This document shows positions 8,757-19,293 of a stretch of DNA of 64,000 bases, one piece after another. Below the pieces are notes generated by a model. That model was not told the DNA's origin, ran no database searches, and saw only the letters and a list, made by a program, of their open reading frames with translations. Source of the DNA: Hyphomicrobiales bacterium (GTDB lineage: Bacteria; Pseudomonadota; Alphaproteobacteria; Rhizobiales; JACESI01); assembly GCA_013911885.1 (NCBI GenBank), contig JACESI010000001.1, positions 178,966-242,965 on the forward strand. Reading direction: 5' to 3'. The position numbers and the translations under genes were made by a program. Every line of letters begins with the position of its first letter. The stretch's first letter is position 1.

Positions 8757-9947
8757 CTATTCGCCTGCAAGAAGATCGCGCTGGGCATCGAGCCGGGAAA
8801 CAGTATCGCCTTGCCGGTCTTCGCTGAAATCCATGCTGTCAATCCGCCCGGCGCGGGTCGTGATCTTCTTGGTTGAGGTCAGAATCTGCTCAACATCGCG
8901 GTTTGCCTGACTGAAATGGGTCTGCAGCTTGGCAACCCTGTCATCGAGCCGGATGACATCCTGCATCAGTTCGACGACTTCTTTCTGGATGATATGCGCC
9001 TGATCACGCATTTTCTGGTCTCGCAGAACCGACTGCACCACCTGGATCGACAGCATCAGCAGCGACGGTGACACGATCACGACCCGAGCGCGATGGGCTT
9101 TCTGGACGAGGTCCTCGTAATGTTCATGGATATCGGCGAATATCGATTCCGATGGAACGAACATGAAGGCGGTGTCCTGCGTCTCGCCGGTGATGAAATA
9201 GCGTTCCGCAATGTCCTTCACATGCTTTTCGACATCCCGCCGAAACTGGACCTGGGCGATGCGGATTTGTTCCGGGTTATCGGAATGGCGCGCGAGATTC
9301 CATGATTCGAGCGGAAATTTCGCGTCCACCACCAGCGATGGCGCACCGTTCGGCATATAGATCAGGCAGTCCGGGCGGGTGTTGTTGGAAAGCGTTGGCT
9401 GGAAGCCGAAAGCACCCTGCGGCAGCCCGTCCTGGACGATCGTTTCCATGCGTGCCTGCCCGAAAGCGCCCCGTGTCTGCTTGTTGGCAAGCACGTTCTG
9501 GAGTTCGACCACCTGCGAGGAAAGTTGCGTGATGTTGGATTGTGCCTTGTCGATCACGGCAAGCCGCTCGGCAAGCACCCGCAGATTATCATGCGTGGAT
9601 TTCGTGGTCTCGGCAAGGTTCTGGCCCAGCCGGTGGGTCATGGAATCCATCCGCTCGCCCAGAACGCGGGTCATGTCCTGTTGCCGCGAACCGAAAATTT
9701 CGGCAAAGGTCTGCATCCGGCCAGCCATTTCCGATTGGGCGCGTATGACATCGGCCATACGCGCGTCCATTTCCGCCGCCTGAGCATGGGCAAGCGCCTC
9801 TGCGGCGATGCGGCGATTGCCCGCTCGAAACGCGCCAATGACCAGAAAAAGCAATAACAGCAGGGCGATTGCCCCGCCGCCAAGCATCGCTTCACCAAGC
9901 GTGATCGGCCTGTCGCCGAGACGGAAGAGGATATCCTGAAGGGTCAT
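8757..9947 (-). CDS. rmuC: DNA recombination protein RmuC
   Basis: RmuC-family protein, known from mutants with altered inversion rates at short inverted repeats and carrying a nuclease-like fold. It has one N-terminal membrane helix ([18 protein letters not shown], about residues 21-38), a long coiled-coil region (about 45-165), and the RmuC domain with the family strings [23 protein letters not shown] and [19 protein letters not shown]. The length of about 396 residues is normal. The ATG at 9947 ([12 protein letters not shown]) is preferred over a GTG at 9989; neither has a strong Shine-Dalgarno. Transcribed towards the lipoprotein gene. Confidence 0.92.
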   Translation of the reverse strand: MTLQDILFRLGDRPITLGEAMLGGGAIALLLLLFLVIGAFRAGNRRIAAEALAHAQAAEMDARMADVIRAQSEMAGRMQTFAEIFGSRQQDMTRVLGERMDSMTHRLGQNLAETTKSTHDNLRVLAERLAVIDKAQSNITQLSSQVVELQNVLANKQTRGAFGQARMETIVQDGLPQGAFGFQPTLSNNTRPDCLIYMPNGAPSLVVDAKFPLESWNLARHSDNPEQIRIAQVQFRRDVEKHVKDIAERYFITGETQDTAFMFVPSESIFADIHEHYEDLVQKAHRARVVIVSPSLLMLSIQVVQSVLRDQKMRDQAHIIQKEVVELMQDVIRLDDRVAKLQTHFSQANRDVEQILTSTKKITTRAGRIDSMDFSEDRQGDTVSRLDAQRDLLAGE

Positions 9948-10078
9948 GCAGCGCTTATAGACCGATTCTGCCAAATTTCGAATGTCCACGGCGAAATCAA
10001 ATGCATAAGGGAGCGAGGGTTTACGATTTTGTTAACCAAGTAACAATATTTTCACGGGGTAATCGGAGGAAGTCGTCG

Positions 10079-11572
10079 ATGAACCTATTCGCCCAGAAGA
10101 AAACCATAAAAGATGCAAGCATAAGCGAGCCGCAGCCCGACCAGCAGACGGCTCTGCAGAAACAGGCGGAACGCATTGCGGCCCTTGAAAAAGATAACGC
10201 GGTTCTGCAACGCATTGTCGACCACATGGCCCACGATCTGAGCAAATTCGGTCTCGACATGGCGGGCATTTCCGGCGCGATGGAGTGCATTTCGGGCAAA
10301 TCCCAGGGGACAAGCGGTCAGTTGAAAAACCTGGTTGCCGAATTTGCGGAAGTCGACCATTGCGCCGTGTCGATTTCGCAGAGCATGGCGAAGGCGCGCC
10401 AGATTTCCGATGAGGTCGGCACGGAAATCAACCGCTCGAAAATCAGCACCGATGAGGCGATTTCCTCTATTGGCGATCTCATCAGCGATGTGTCTTCCTT
10501 TGCAAACAATATGAGCGAACTCAACGACGCGATGGAAAGTGTGCGCTCGGCGACCGGGCTGATCGAGGCTATCGCCCGCCAGACGAACCTGCTCGCGCTG
10601 AACGCGACAATCGAGGCGGCGCGTGCGGGCGATGCGGGTAAGGGCTTTGCCGTCGTCGCAAGTGAGGTAAAGCAACTCGCCCAGAACACGACCGCCGCCA
10701 CAGAGGAAATCGACCGCACAATCAACCGCATCAAAAACGGTCTCGACGGCCTGAACCAGCGCTCCAGCGAGGCAACCGGCAAGGCAGAACTGGTCGGCGA
10801 GAAAGCCGGATCGCTGACAGCCATGCTCGGCATGGTCGAATCGGCGATTACCCAGATGGATGCCGCGACCCGCGACGTCTCCGAGCAGAGCGCGCGCGTG
10901 CATGAGACCTGCAATTCTTTCGGCAGCACCGTGAATGGATTTAGCGGTCATGTGAGCTCGACATCCGGTGATCTTTCGAAATTCTCGGCGCGCCTTTCTG
11001 AAATCACCGATACGCTTGACGGTCTTGTGGTCAGCATCGTCGAGGCCGGTGTCGAAACCGAGGATGGCAAATATGTCGCCCTTGCGCGCGATTATGCCGC
11101 TCAGGTCGCAAGTGCCTTCGAGCGCGCGATCAGTGATGGCCGCCTTGCTGAACATGCGCTGTTTACAGACGTCTATACGAAAATCGAGGGATCGAATCCC
11201 GTTCAGTTCAACACCCCTTATGCCGATGTCGCTGAGGCTATCCTGACGCCGATCCAGGAGGCGATCGCCCTGAAAAGCAACGCGATTGTCTATGCGATCG
11301 CCGCCGACAGAAAAGGCTATATTGCCGCCCACATGAAGCAATTCTCCAAACCTCAGGGCAAGGACCCGGCCTGGAACATGGCCAATGCCCGCAACCGGCG
11401 CATCTTTGAAGACAAGGTCGGTCAGCGAGCGGCAAGGAACGAGAAACCGCTTCTGCTCCAGACCTATCGTCGCAACATGGGCAATGAACAATACATCCTG
11501 ATGAAGGAACTCAACGTACCGATCATGGTCAGGGGCCGGCGCTGGGGCAATGCGCGGCTTGCCTATAAATAG
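10079..11572 (+). CDS. Soluble methyl-accepting chemotaxis protein with C-terminal sensor domain
   Basis: 497-residue cytoplasmic chemoreceptor-like protein. No membrane helix is visible. An N-terminal coiled coil ([20 protein letters not shown], about 27-46) leads into the MCP signalling domain, with the CheA/CheW hairpin tip [23 protein letters not shown] around residue 165. The last 160 residues form a globular domain with [21 protein letters not shown] and [14 protein letters not shown], typical of a Cache-like module placed after the signalling domain in alphaproteobacterial receptors. The start at 10079 is set by GGAGGA at 10065-10070 with ideal spacing. No che genes lie nearby, so the coupled array and ligand are unknown. 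Confidence 0.9.
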   Translation: MNLFAQKKTIKDASISEPQPDQQTALQKQAERIAALEKDNAVLQRIVDHMAHDLSKFGLDMAGISGAMECISGKSQGTSGQLKNLVAEFAEVDHCAVSISQSMAKARQISDEVGTEINRSKISTDEAISSIGDLISDVSSFANNMSELNDAMESVRSATGLIEAIARQTNLLALNATIEAARAGDAGKGFAVVASEVKQLAQNTTAATEEIDRTINRIKNGLDGLNQRSSEATGKAELVGEKAGSLTAMLGMVESAITQMDAATRDVSEQSARVHETCNSFGSTVNGFSGHVSSTSGDLSKFSARLSEITDTLDGLVVSIVEAGVETEDGKYVALARDYAAQVASAFERAISDGRLAEHALFTDVYTKIEGSNPVQFNTPYADVAEAILTPIQEAIALKSNAIVYAIAADRKGYIAAHMKQFSKPQGKDPAWNMANARNRRIFEDKVGQRAARNEKPLLLQTYRRNMGNEQYILMKELNVPIMVRGRRWGNARLAYK

Positions 11573-11643
11573 ACATTCGCAATCAGGAAAGCCGCTTGGG
11601 GAAGCCCATTGACGGCATTCCGACAGTTTCTTATGTCGTGGCC

Positions 11644-12183
11644 ATGAGCAAACTTGAGATTCTGACAATTCCGGACAAAATCCTTCTTCTGCCCGCCGAT
11701 CCGGTCGAGCGGGTGGACGATGCCTTGCGCACCCTCCTCGATGACATGATTGAGACGATGTATGCTGCACCGGGGATCGGCCTTGCCGCCCCTCAGGTCG
11801 GGGTTCTCAAACGGGCGGTCACGATCGATGTCGCCCGCCGCAAGGAAGATGACGATCCGCAAGCCGAAGTCCCGCGCGAACCGCTGTTCCTGATCAATCC
11901 GGAAATCGTCTGGTCCTCGGAAGTGCCGTCAGTCTATACGGAGGGTTGCCTGTCGATCCCCGAATATTATGCTGAGATCGAGCGCCCGGCGGAAGTCATC
12001 GTGCAATTTCTTGACCGGGACGGCAAGGAATGCGAGTTGAAGGCGGACGGCGTGCTCGCAACCTGTATCCAGCATGAGGTCGATCATCTCGACGGTATCC
12101 TGTTCATTGATTATCTGTCGAAACTGAAACGCGACCGGGTGATCAAGAAATTCGTCAAGATGAAAAAGACGCTGGCCTATTAG
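11644..12183 (+). CDS. def: Peptide deformylase
   Basis: Removes the formyl group from the N-terminal Met of new proteins; a Fe2+ or other divalent-metal enzyme. The three family motifs are intact: [10 protein letters not shown] (44-53), EGCLS (100-104, metal ligand C102) and HEVDH (144-148, two metal His and the catalytic Glu). At 179 residues from the ATG at 11644 ([11 protein letters not shown]) it has the normal size; the frame is open 48 bases upstream but those residues are not conserved. It leads the def-fmt-truA operon, pairing the enzyme that removes the formyl group with the one that adds it. Confidence 0.97.
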   Translation: MSKLEILTIPDKILLLPADPVERVDDALRTLLDDMIETMYAAPGIGLAAPQVGVLKRAVTIDVARRKEDDDPQAEVPREPLFLINPEIVWSSEVPSVYTEGCLSIPEYYAEIERPAEVIVQFLDRDGKECELKADGVLATCIQHEVDHLDGILFIDYLSKLKRDRVIKKFVKMKKTLAY

Positions 12184-12242
12184 GCCGCAATTGCGGGCGA
12201 TGCCGCCTTTCTTGACCATCGCCATCAAGGGGAGAGCCAGTC

Positions 12243-13211
12243 ATGCGGGTCGTATTCATGGGCACGCCGGATTTTTCGGTTCCGACCCTTTCTGAAATCG
12301 TTGCGCAAGGCCATGAGGTCGTCGCGGTCTATACCCAGCCACCACGCAAGGCAGGTCGCGGCATGGCGCTGACGAGATCGCCGGTCGAGACGGCGGCTGA
12401 ACGCTTCGGCTTGCCGGTATTCACCCCGGAGAATTTCAAAGATCCAGAGGATGTGGCACATTTCATCGCGCATGACGCCGATGTCGCCGTGGTCGTGGCC
12501 TATGGCCTGATCCTGCCGACAGCCATGCTGGAAGCCCCGGCCTACGGCGCGCTCAACCTGCATGCCTCCCTGCTGCCGCGCTGGCGCGGGGCGGCACCGA
12601 TCAACCGGGCGATCATGGCCGGCGACCGGGAAAGCGGCGTCATGGTGATGCAGATGGCTGAAGGACTCGATACCGGGCCGGTGCTGATGGCCGAGCGCAT
12701 CACGATCACCCCGCAGATGACGGCGGGCGATCTTCACGACCGGCTGATGATCCTTGGCGGTGATTTGATGGCGCGCGCGCTGGGCGGGCTGGAGCGGGGC
12801 AGTCTCGCGGCGCGTGACCAGGGTGAGGAAGGCGTGACCTATGCCCACAAACTGCAAAAATCCATGACCCGGATCGATTTTTCAAAACCGGCGGAAGCCG
12901 TCCACGATCATATTCGCGGCCTGTCGCCCTTTCCCGGTGCCTGGTGCGCGTTGCCGCTCAATGGTACGCTTCATCGCCTCAAGGTCATCCGCTCGGAAGT
13001 GGCGGCAAATCCGGCGCTGAGCGGCGCTGAGGCATCTGCGGTGCCCGGTCAGATCCTCGATGACAGGCTGACGATCGCCTGTGGAACGGGCGCGGTGCGG
13101 CTTCTGGAGGTTCAGCGCTCCGGCAAGGTGGCGATGAGTGCTGCGGAATTTCTGCGCGGCCACGCGCTTCAGGCCGGCATGATGATCGCGGACGACGATG
13201 CCGCGTTATAA
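12243..13211 (+). CDS. fmt: Methionyl-tRNA formyltransferase
   Basis: Transfers the formyl group of 10-formyl-THF to initiator Met-tRNA. The 322-residue protein has the N-terminal formyltransferase domain with catalytic residues N105, H107 and D143 in [20 protein letters not shown] and GLDTGPV, followed by the C-terminal OB-like tRNA-binding domain (LRGHALQAG near the end). A strong Shine-Dalgarno (GGGGAGA) precedes the ATG. The 3' end overlaps truA by 14 bases. Confidence 0.97.
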   Translation: MRVVFMGTPDFSVPTLSEIVAQGHEVVAVYTQPPRKAGRGMALTRSPVETAAERFGLPVFTPENFKDPEDVAHFIAHDADVAVVVAYGLILPTAMLEAPAYGALNLHASLLPRWRGAAPINRAIMAGDRESGVMVMQMAEGLDTGPVLMAERITITPQMTAGDLHDRLMILGGDLMARALGGLERGSLAARDQGEEGVTYAHKLQKSMTRIDFSKPAEAVHDHIRGLSPFPGAWCALPLNGTLHRLKVIRSEVAANPALSGAEASAVPGQILDDRLTIACGTGAVRLLEVQRSGKVAMSAAEFLRGHALQAGMMIADDDAAL

Positions 13212-13935
13212 ACTCACCATCGAATATGACGGCGCGCCTTTCGCCGGCTTCCAGCGCCAGCACGATCTCACGACAGTTCAAGGGGCGATTGAACAGGCGA
13301 TTTTCCTCTACTGCCAGCAAACCGTCACGCTCGTCACCGCTGGCCGCACGGATTCCGGTGTCCATGCGACAGGGCAAGTCGCCCATGTCGATCTCACCGG
13401 CGAACGCGCGGCACACCGGGTTCAGGATGCGCTCAATTATCACGTCCGCAACCTGCCGATTTCAATTCTGGCGGTCGAACAGGTCGGCGATGATTTTCAC
13501 GCCCGCTTCTCTGCCCTCGCGCGCCATTATCGCTATCAGATCCTGCTGCGCCGCGCGCCGGTTGCGCTTGAGCGTGGCCGCGTGTGGCAGATCCGCCACC
13601 CGCTCGACGTGGCCGCGATGCGCGATGCGGCAAGGGTGCTTCTCGGCAAGCACGATTTCACGACTTTCCGCCATGTCAATTGCCAGTCGAAATCCCCGGT
13701 TAAGACGCTGGACCGCCTCGATGTCGACGGCCGAGGCGACCGGATCGTGATCGAGGCTTCCGCGCGCTCCTTCCTGCATACGCAGGTGCGCTCCCTCGTC
13801 GGTGCCCTGGTGATGGTTGGCGACAGAAGATGGACCAGGGCCGACCTCGAAGACGCCCTGAGAGCTTGCAACCGCGAGCGCTGTGCGCCGATTGCCCCGT
13901 CACATGGGCTCTATCTCGTCAAGGTCGATTACTGA
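13198..13935 (+). CDS. truA: tRNA pseudouridine(38-40) synthase TruA
   Basis: Makes pseudouridine at tRNA positions 38-40 in the anticodon arm. The 245-residue protein contains the catalytic Asp52 in [16 protein letters not shown], the YRYQIL and FTTFRH strands, and [19 protein letters not shown] near residue 190. The start lies within the fmt coding end (14-base overlap), so the two are translationally coupled. The last bases overlap the convergent membrane-protein gene by 7 bases. Confidence 0.97.
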   Translation: MPRYKLTIEYDGAPFAGFQRQHDLTTVQGAIEQAIFLYCQQTVTLVTAGRTDSGVHATGQVAHVDLTGERAAHRVQDALNYHVRNLPISILAVEQVGDDFHARFSALARHYRYQILLRRAPVALERGRVWQIRHPLDVAAMRDAARVLLGKHDFTTFRHVNCQSKSPVKTLDRLDVDGRGDRIVIEASARSFLHTQVRSLVGALVMVGDRRWTRADLEDALRACNRERCAPIAPSHGLYLVKVDY

Positions 13936-14558
13936 AGCCGGGCCACAAGCAGCATCGGCTTGATCAAGCTCCACATCGTCTCGTCGATGATGAGGGAAAG
14001 CCCAAGATCAGCGGCAACAAGGGCAGTGCAGAAGAAAGCCGGTTTTCCTAGCGTTGTTCGGGCCACGAGATAGCTTGTCCACATCACGAAGCCGATCAGT
14101 GTAAACTGGCTGAGCACCATGACCTCGATCGAGACGAGGTTGACCAGATGACAGACGACCGGCACGAAGAACACCCAGATCGCGACGACGCTCATCCAGT
14201 TGCGGACGATGACGAAGGCTGCAAACTGTTTCTCGATGCCGAGCGGGCGGGCGAGATGCCAAAGCACGATTGGCAGCAAGATCCATTCGGCAAGCACACC
14301 AGCAAGCTTGGCCGCGAAAAAGACGGCGTTCGGGAATGTATCGACAGACAGCCCGTTCTGCGAAATGAGAACCTCGCGGTGACTGAGCATCGTGATGAGA
14401 TAGGGGATGAGGGCAATCCAGAATGCCTGAAACGAATGCCAGAAGCCGGCATGCGTTAGATTGAATTGGCCAAGCGCTTTCGGGTGCATCTGGATAATCC
14501 GCATCGCACCCTTGAGGGATGCGCGGATTTCATCCCCAGGGGGCAGTTGAACAATCAT
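13929..14558 (-). CDS. Uncharacterised multi-pass membrane protein downstream of dapE
   Basis: I do not recognise a characterised family. The 209-residue product has about five hydrophobic segments: FWHSFQAFWIALIPYLITML, AVFFAAKLAGVLAEWILLPIVLWHLA, MSVVAIWVFFVPVVCHLVNLVSI, VLSQFTLIGFVMWTSYLVA and ALVAADLGLSLIIDETMW. The start at 14558 is chosen because its ATG overlaps the dapE stop as ATGA; a longer reading frame runs into dapE. Proteins of this kind follow dapE in many Rhizobiales, so the coupling is probably conserved, but no function follows from that. It ends inside the truA 3' end (7-base convergent overlap). Confidence 0.75.
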   Translation of the reverse strand: MIVQLPPGDEIRASLKGAMRIIQMHPKALGQFNLTHAGFWHSFQAFWIALIPYLITMLSHREVLISQNGLSVDTFPNAVFFAAKLAGVLAEWILLPIVLWHLARPLGIEKQFAAFVIVRNWMSVVAIWVFFVPVVCHLVNLVSIEVMVLSQFTLIGFVMWTSYLVARTTLGKPAFFCTALVAADLGLSLIIDETMWSLIKPMLLVARLQ

Positions 14559-15724
14559 GCCTGACCGAAATAACGCGCGAGAAACCGCCAATAGATTTGG
14601 CTCAGGGTGCGAATGTCGTCAACAGGCGTATGCTCGTCAACCTGATGCAGCGTGTTGAACACAAGGCCGAATTCGACAACCGGGCAATGGTTCTTGATGA
14701 AGCGGGCATCGGAGGTGCCGCCCGCCGTTGAAAGCCCGGCAGCGCGCCCGGTCACATCGCGGATTGCGCCTTGAAGCGGTTCCAGAAGATCGGGAGCGTC
14801 TGTCAGGAAAGAGTCGGAGACGGGTCTTACAAGATCAAGCCGGTAGCGCGTATCGGCGCCTGCCGCACCGCGAAGTCGCCGTTCGATTTCGCCTTGAAGG
14901 CTTTCCGGCGTCCAGTGATCGTTGAAGCGGACATTGAACCGCGCGGTGAGGCGGGCGGGCACGACATTGCTTGCCGGGTTGCCGACATCGACCGATGTGA
15001 TCTCGAGATTGGTCGGTGGAAAAAATTGACTTCCCGCATCGAACGGCAGCTCTTTGAGCGCGCCAAGAAGCGGCAAAGCGCGCGTGATCGGATTTTGCGT
15101 GCGCTCGGGATAGGCGACATGGCCCTGACGCCCTTCCACGGTGAGCGTGGCGGACAGGCTGCCGCGACGACCGTTCTTGATGATTGACCCGAGGCTTGCT
15201 TCATTGGTTGGTTCGCCGACGATACAGGCGTCAATCGCCTCGCCCCGCGCCATCGCCCAGTCGATCAGCTTGACCGTGCCATTGACCGCGTCGGCTTCCT
15301 CATCGCCGGTAACGAGAAGCGAGATCGACCCGCCGAAATCTGGATACCGGCGGGTAAAATCGATCGCAGCCGCTGTAAAGGCGGCGATGCCGCCTTTCAT
15401 ATCTTCGCTGCCCCGGCCATAGAGCTTGCCGTCCTCGATCACGCCGCCAAACGGATCATGCGTCCAGGCGCCCGCATCGCCCGCTGGCACGACATCCGTA
15501 TGGCCGGCATAGCAGAAATGCGGCGCGCCGCTGCCGAAGCGGGCATAAAGATTGTCGACGGGATAGGAATTGTCACCGCTGAACGGCACCCGATGGGTCG
15601 CAAAACCCGCATCGGTCAAGATTGCCTGAAGGCAGGAAAGCGCTCCGGCATCCGCCGGCGTGACAGACGGACAACGGATAAGCGATTGCGCTATCGGCAC
15701 AGGATCAGGTGTTATCGAAACCAT
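14555..15724 (-). CDS. dapE: Succinyl-diaminopimelate desuccinylase
   Basis: Hydrolyses N-succinyl-LL-2,6-diaminopimelate to LL-DAP and succinate, in the lysine and cell-wall DAP pathway. A dinuclear zinc M20 peptidase fold of 389 residues. Visible ligands and catalytic residues: H75 and D77 (AGHTDVVP), D108 (GRGSEDMKGG), E142/E143 (TGDEEADA) and the C-terminal His in FNTLHQVDEH. It has the typical length. It lies 113 bases downstream of dapD, which makes the preceding succinylated intermediate, and its stop overlaps the membrane-protein gene. Confidence 0.96.
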   Translation of the reverse strand: MVSITPDPVPIAQSLIRCPSVTPADAGALSCLQAILTDAGFATHRVPFSGDNSYPVDNLYARFGSGAPHFCYAGHTDVVPAGDAGAWTHDPFGGVIEDGKLYGRGSEDMKGGIAAFTAAAIDFTRRYPDFGGSISLLVTGDEEADAVNGTVKLIDWAMARGEAIDACIVGEPTNEASLGSIIKNGRRGSLSATLTVEGRQGHVAYPERTQNPITRALPLLGALKELPFDAGSQFFPPTNLEITSVDVGNPASNVVPARLTARFNVRFNDHWTPESLQGEIERRLRGAAGADTRYRLDLVRPVSDSFLTDAPDLLEPLQGAIRDVTGRAAGLSTAGGTSDARFIKNHCPVVEFGLVFNTLHQVDEHTPVDDIRTLSQIYWRFLARYFGQA

Positions 15725-15837
15725 TCAAAGGGTGTATCGGCACGCCGCTGAGCGGTCAATCAGGGCCAGAATATTTCAGGGTGGAATGAAACCGGCACTT
15801 GGCGCGGCGATCTCATTCCATCAGGCCAAGCTGCGCT

Positions 15838-16680
15838 CTAGTCGCGCAGCAATTCGTTGATGCTTGTCTTCGACCGGGTTTTCTCGTCAACCCGTTTGAC
15901 GATAACCGCGCAGTAAAGCCCCGGTCCGGGCGTGCCGTCCGGAAGTGGTTTGCCGGGCATGCTGCCGGAAACCACGACGGAATAAGGCGGCACTTCACCC
16001 ATGTGGATTTCGCCGGTCTGACGGTCGATGATCTTGGTCGATGCGCCGAGATAAACGCCCATCGACAGGACCGAGCCTTCGCCGACCCGCACACCTTCGG
16101 CGACTTCCGCGCGCGCGCCGATGAAGCAGTTGTCCTCGATGATCACCGGCCCGGCCTGAAGTGGTTCGAGAACACCACCGATGCCGGTGCCGCCGGAAAG
16201 GTGCACATTCTTGCCGATCTGGGCGCAGGAGCCGACGGTCGCCCAGGTGTCGACCATGGTGCCGGAATCAACGAAGGCGCCGAGATTGACGAAGGATGGC
16301 ATCAGCACGACGCCTGGCGCGATATGGGCGGAGTGACGGACGATGGAGCCCGGCACCGCGCGGAAACCCGCCGCTTTCCACTTGCTGTTACCCCAGCCGT
16401 CGAATTTCGAGGGCACTTTGTCCCACCAGTTTGCACCGCCCGGTCCGCCGGAAATGGCCGCCATGTCATTGAGGCGGAACGACAGCAGCACGGCTTTCTT
16501 GAGCCATTGATTGACGGTCCAGGTGCCATCGGTCTTTTCAGCAACCCGCGCCTTGCCGCTGTCCAGAAGATCGAGCGCCTGTTTCACCGCCTTGCGCACG
16601 GCACCCTTGGTTTCGGCATTGATCTGATCCCGGTTTTCGAAGGCATCGTCAATCGTCGCTTGCAGATTGTGCTGGTTCAT
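15838..16680 (-). CDS. dapD: 2,3,4,5-tetrahydropyridine-2,6-dicarboxylate N-succinyltransferase
   Basis: Succinyl-CoA-dependent step of the DAP/lysine pathway. The 280-residue protein consists of an N-terminal helical domain and a left-handed beta helix of hexapeptide repeats (for example [33 protein letters not shown]), as in trimeric DapD. Start set at the ATG 16680 ([15 protein letters not shown]), which matches the family N-terminus; upstream residues in the open frame are unconserved. It shares a short divergent promoter region with the LOG-family gene. Confidence 0.97.
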   Translation of the reverse strand: MNQHNLQATIDDAFENRDQINAETKGAVRKAVKQALDLLDSGKARVAEKTDGTWTVNQWLKKAVLLSFRLNDMAAISGGPGGANWWDKVPSKFDGWGNSKWKAAGFRAVPGSIVRHSAHIAPGVVLMPSFVNLGAFVDSGTMVDTWATVGSCAQIGKNVHLSGGTGIGGVLEPLQAGPVIIEDNCFIGARAEVAEGVRVGEGSVLSMGVYLGASTKIIDRQTGEIHMGEVPPYSVVVSGSMPGKPLPDGTPGPGLYCAVIVKRVDEKTRSKTSINELLRD

Positions 16681-16835
16681 TTTGGTCTCATCTTCCTGAA
16701 CGGGGGATGCGAATGGGAAACGCTTTACGCGACGTCGCGCGGACGTTATGCGAAGAGTGCGCAAGACGCAATTTCAAATTCCCCACCCTGTCCGTAAAAT
16801 TCAGGCCCAAACCGGGTGCGCCCACCGGAGTTTTT

Positions 16836-17687
16836 ATGAAAAACCAACCACCCCGTAGTGTCGGCGCCTTCAAGGCATCCTCGAAGGACATCGAAGTTGC
16901 CAAAAAAGTACCGGAGACACCGCAGACCCGGTCCGCCGCCTATCGGCTTGCTTTCGCGGATGCCGAGTTTCTTGTCTCCGAACGCACACGCAACATCCGC
17001 CTTCAGCTTGAATATCTGAAACCCGAGCTAACCTTCATTGAAAAGGATATCCGCTCGACGGTGGTCCTTTTTGGCGGCGCGCGCATTCCCGAACCAGGCG
17101 GCCAGGCCTTCGCCGCCAAGACTGAAACGGCCCGGCGGAACCTCGAAGCCAATTCGAAATATTATGACGTCGCCCGCCAGTTCGCGCGGCTCGCGTCCAA
17201 GGCGTCCCTGACCCATGACAAGCGCGAATATGTCGTCGTTACCGGCGGCGGTCCGGGTGTCATGGAGGCCGGCAATCGCGGCGCGCATGATGTCGGCGCG
17301 GATTCGATCGGACTCAACATCGTGTTGCCGAATGAAGAAGCCCCGAATGCCTATGTGACACCGGAACTCTGCTTCAACTTTCACTATTTCGCCATCCGCA
17401 AAATGCATTTCCTCGTCCGCGCCAAGGCGGTGGCGGTGTTTCCGGGTGGATTCGGCACGATGGATGAACTCTTTGAGGCGCTGACCCTCATTCAGACCGG
17501 CCGCATGGATCGTGTGCCGGTTCTGCTTTTCGGCCGCTCGTTCTGGGAGCGGGTGATCAACCTCAAAGTGCTTGAGGAAGAGGGCACGATCTCGCCCGGC
17601 GACGTTGATCTTTTCCAGTTTGTGGAAACCGCCGAGGAAGGCTGGAAAATCGTTGCTGAGTTTTATGGCGAGGCCGCCGGTCTATGA
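16836..17687 (+). CDS. LOG family protein (TIGR00730 type)
   Basis: 283-residue Rossmann-fold protein of the LOG/lysine-decarboxylase-like family. Plant and some bacterial members are cytokinin riboside 5'-monophosphate phosphoribohydrolases; others act on nucleotide monophosphates. Both signature motifs are present: TGGGPGVMEAGNRG (136-149) and PGGFGTMDE (203-211). The N-terminal 70-residue helical extension places it in the longer subgroup. GGAG at 16827-16830 supports the ATG at 16836; the frame is open further upstream towards dapD. The stop overlaps the EamA transporter start as ATGA. Confidence 0.88.
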   Translation: MKNQPPRSVGAFKASSKDIEVAKKVPETPQTRSAAYRLAFADAEFLVSERTRNIRLQLEYLKPELTFIEKDIRSTVVLFGGARIPEPGGQAFAAKTETARRNLEANSKYYDVARQFARLASKASLTHDKREYVVVTGGGPGVMEAGNRGAHDVGADSIGLNIVLPNEEAPNAYVTPELCFNFHYFAIRKMHFLVRAKAVAVFPGGFGTMDELFEALTLIQTGRMDRVPVLLFGRSFWERVINLKVLEEEGTISPGDVDLFQFVETAEEGWKIVAEFYGEAAGL

Positions 17688-18577
17688 TTGCGATCCGCCG
17701 GGCAACGCCGGTTGATCTTCTGCTCTTGATCGGCACGATGGCAATCTGGGGCCTTGCCTTCGTGGCGATGAAAATCGCGGTCCCGGAAGTGGGCCCCTAC
17801 TGGGTTGCGACCGCGCGGACCGGTTTTGGCCTTCTCAGTCTTTTGCCTTTCTGCCTTTGGCGCGGCTTTCAGTGGCCGCGCGGGGGGCGACAATGGCAGC
17901 TGGTTCTGGTTCTTGTGGCATTCAACAGCACCATTCCGATTATCCTCATTGCCTGGGCGCAGCTCAGCCTCAGCGCCGGGGTGGCCGCACTCCTGATGGG
18001 CACGGGACCCTTCATCGCGCTCTTTGTCGGTCATTTTGCAACGACAGACGAACGCTTCAGCACATTGCGCCTGCTTGCGGTGATGATGGGATTTTCCGGT
18101 GTCATCTCTGTCGTGGGCCTTGAACCGCTTGCAAAATTAGATATCGGCCTGATCCTTGCTGAAGGTGCGCTGATTCTGGCGGCGAGCATGTATGTGGTGG
18201 CGGGATACACGATCCGGCGGGTGGATATGCAGCCCTTGTCGCTTGCGACGCTTTCGCTTGCGCTGGCAACCCTCGTGCTTGCTCCGGTCAGCCTTTTTCT
18301 GGGCGGTCCCTTCCCGTCAGATGTCAGCGCGAGGGCGTTCACCTGGCTCGTTTTCGCAGGCGTTCTCGGCACCGGCTTTGGCTTTGTCATGCGCTATTAT
18401 CTCATCACCCGCATCGGCTATTCGATGTTCTCAATCGGGGTCAATCTGATCCCGGTCTTCGGCGTGATCTTTGGTGCGCTCATTCTGGCCGAAGCGGTCA
18501 CCCCGGAAATTCTTCTCGCTCTGCTGCTGATTGTGGGCGGGCTGTTCGTTGCCCGGCTTGCGGGCAAGGGCAGCTAG
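17684..18577 (+). CDS. EamA/DMT family transporter
   Basis: 297-residue inner-membrane drug/metabolite transporter with about ten predicted helices in two EamA repeats (first near residues 5-140, second near 150-290). Conserved family features are GTMAIWGLAFVAMKIAV at the N-terminus and IPVFGVIFGALILAEAV in the second repeat. Probably exports a small metabolite; no substrate can be assigned. ATGA overlap with the LOG gene suggests coupled translation. The 3' end overlaps the convergent nucleotidase by 4 bases. Confidence 0.88.
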   Translation: MIAIRRATPVDLLLLIGTMAIWGLAFVAMKIAVPEVGPYWVATARTGFGLLSLLPFCLWRGFQWPRGGRQWQLVLVLVAFNSTIPIILIAWAQLSLSAGVAALLMGTGPFIALFVGHFATTDERFSTLRLLAVMMGFSGVISVVGLEPLAKLDIGLILAEGALILAASMYVVAGYTIRRVDMQPLSLATLSLALATLVLAPVSLFLGGPFPSDVSARAFTWLVFAGVLGTGFGFVMRYYLITRIGYSMFSIGVNLIPVFGVIFGALILAEAVTPEILLALLLIVGGLFVARLAGKGS

Positions 18578-19293
18578 AAGAGCTTGCCGACATCCTGAAG
18601 GAACGCGGTCAGATCGTGGGTCTGATGGTGAATATGTTCAGCCTCGGTGATCTCGGTTTCCCAGTGTTGGCGCGCAACCGAGCCGACCTGCGGATCGGTA
18701 ATGAGGACCGTGCGCATGTTCATGGCATGAGGCACGGCGAGATTGCGCGGCATATCCTCGAACATGGCGGCCTTTTCTGGCCTGGTTCCGGTGACCTTCA
18801 GGAATTTTTCATAAGGTTCGCGATGCGGCTTCGGCACAAGATCGGATGCGATGATATCGAAAACATGGTCGAAAACATCGGTAATGCCAAGACGGTCTGT
18901 CGTGCGCATGGCGTGCGGCACATCGCCATTGGTGAAAATCAGCTTGCGGCCCGGCAATGCCTGAAGCGCGGCGCGCAGTGCCGGCGCCTCCTGCACGGGT
19001 GAATAGTCGATATCATGGACGAAATCGAGATAATCGACCGGGTTGATTTTTTCCACCATCATGAGCCCGCGCAGGGTCGTGCCATAATCGCGGTAATGGG
19101 TTTTCTGCAACACCCGCGCCTCGTCATAGCTGACCTGTTTGAGGTTCTGAATGAATTGCGCCATGCGCACATCCATCTGCGCGAACAGATCGCAGTTGCG
19201 CGGATAAAGCGTATTGTCGAGGTCGAAAATCCACGTCTCGACACCCTTGAAACGGGTGAGGTCGTCAGTTTTTTGAAGGATCTGTTCGTTCAT
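18574..19293 (-). CDS. HAD-type pyrimidine 5'-nucleotidase
   Basis: 239-residue HAD-superfamily phosphatase of the TIGR01993 / pyrimidine 5'-nucleotidase group, which dephosphorylates UMP/CMP-like nucleotides. Motif I is DLDNTLYP with the nucleophile D24 and acid D26, motif II lies in IFTNGD, and the conserved KP ([13 protein letters not shown]) and [16 protein letters not shown] give motifs III and IV. The helical cap lies between motifs I and II. The start overlaps the argB stop as ATGA, a common pairing in Rhizobiales. Confidence 0.9.
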   Translation of the reverse strand: MNEQILQKTDDLTRFKGVETWIFDLDNTLYPRNCDLFAQMDVRMAQFIQNLKQVSYDEARVLQKTHYRDYGTTLRGLMMVEKINPVDYLDFVHDIDYSPVQEAPALRAALQALPGRKLIFTNGDVPHAMRTTDRLGITDVFDHVFDIIASDLVPKPHREPYEKFLKVTGTRPEKAAMFEDMPRNLAVPHAMNMRTVLITDPQVGSVARQHWETEITEAEHIHHQTHDLTAFLQDVGKLF

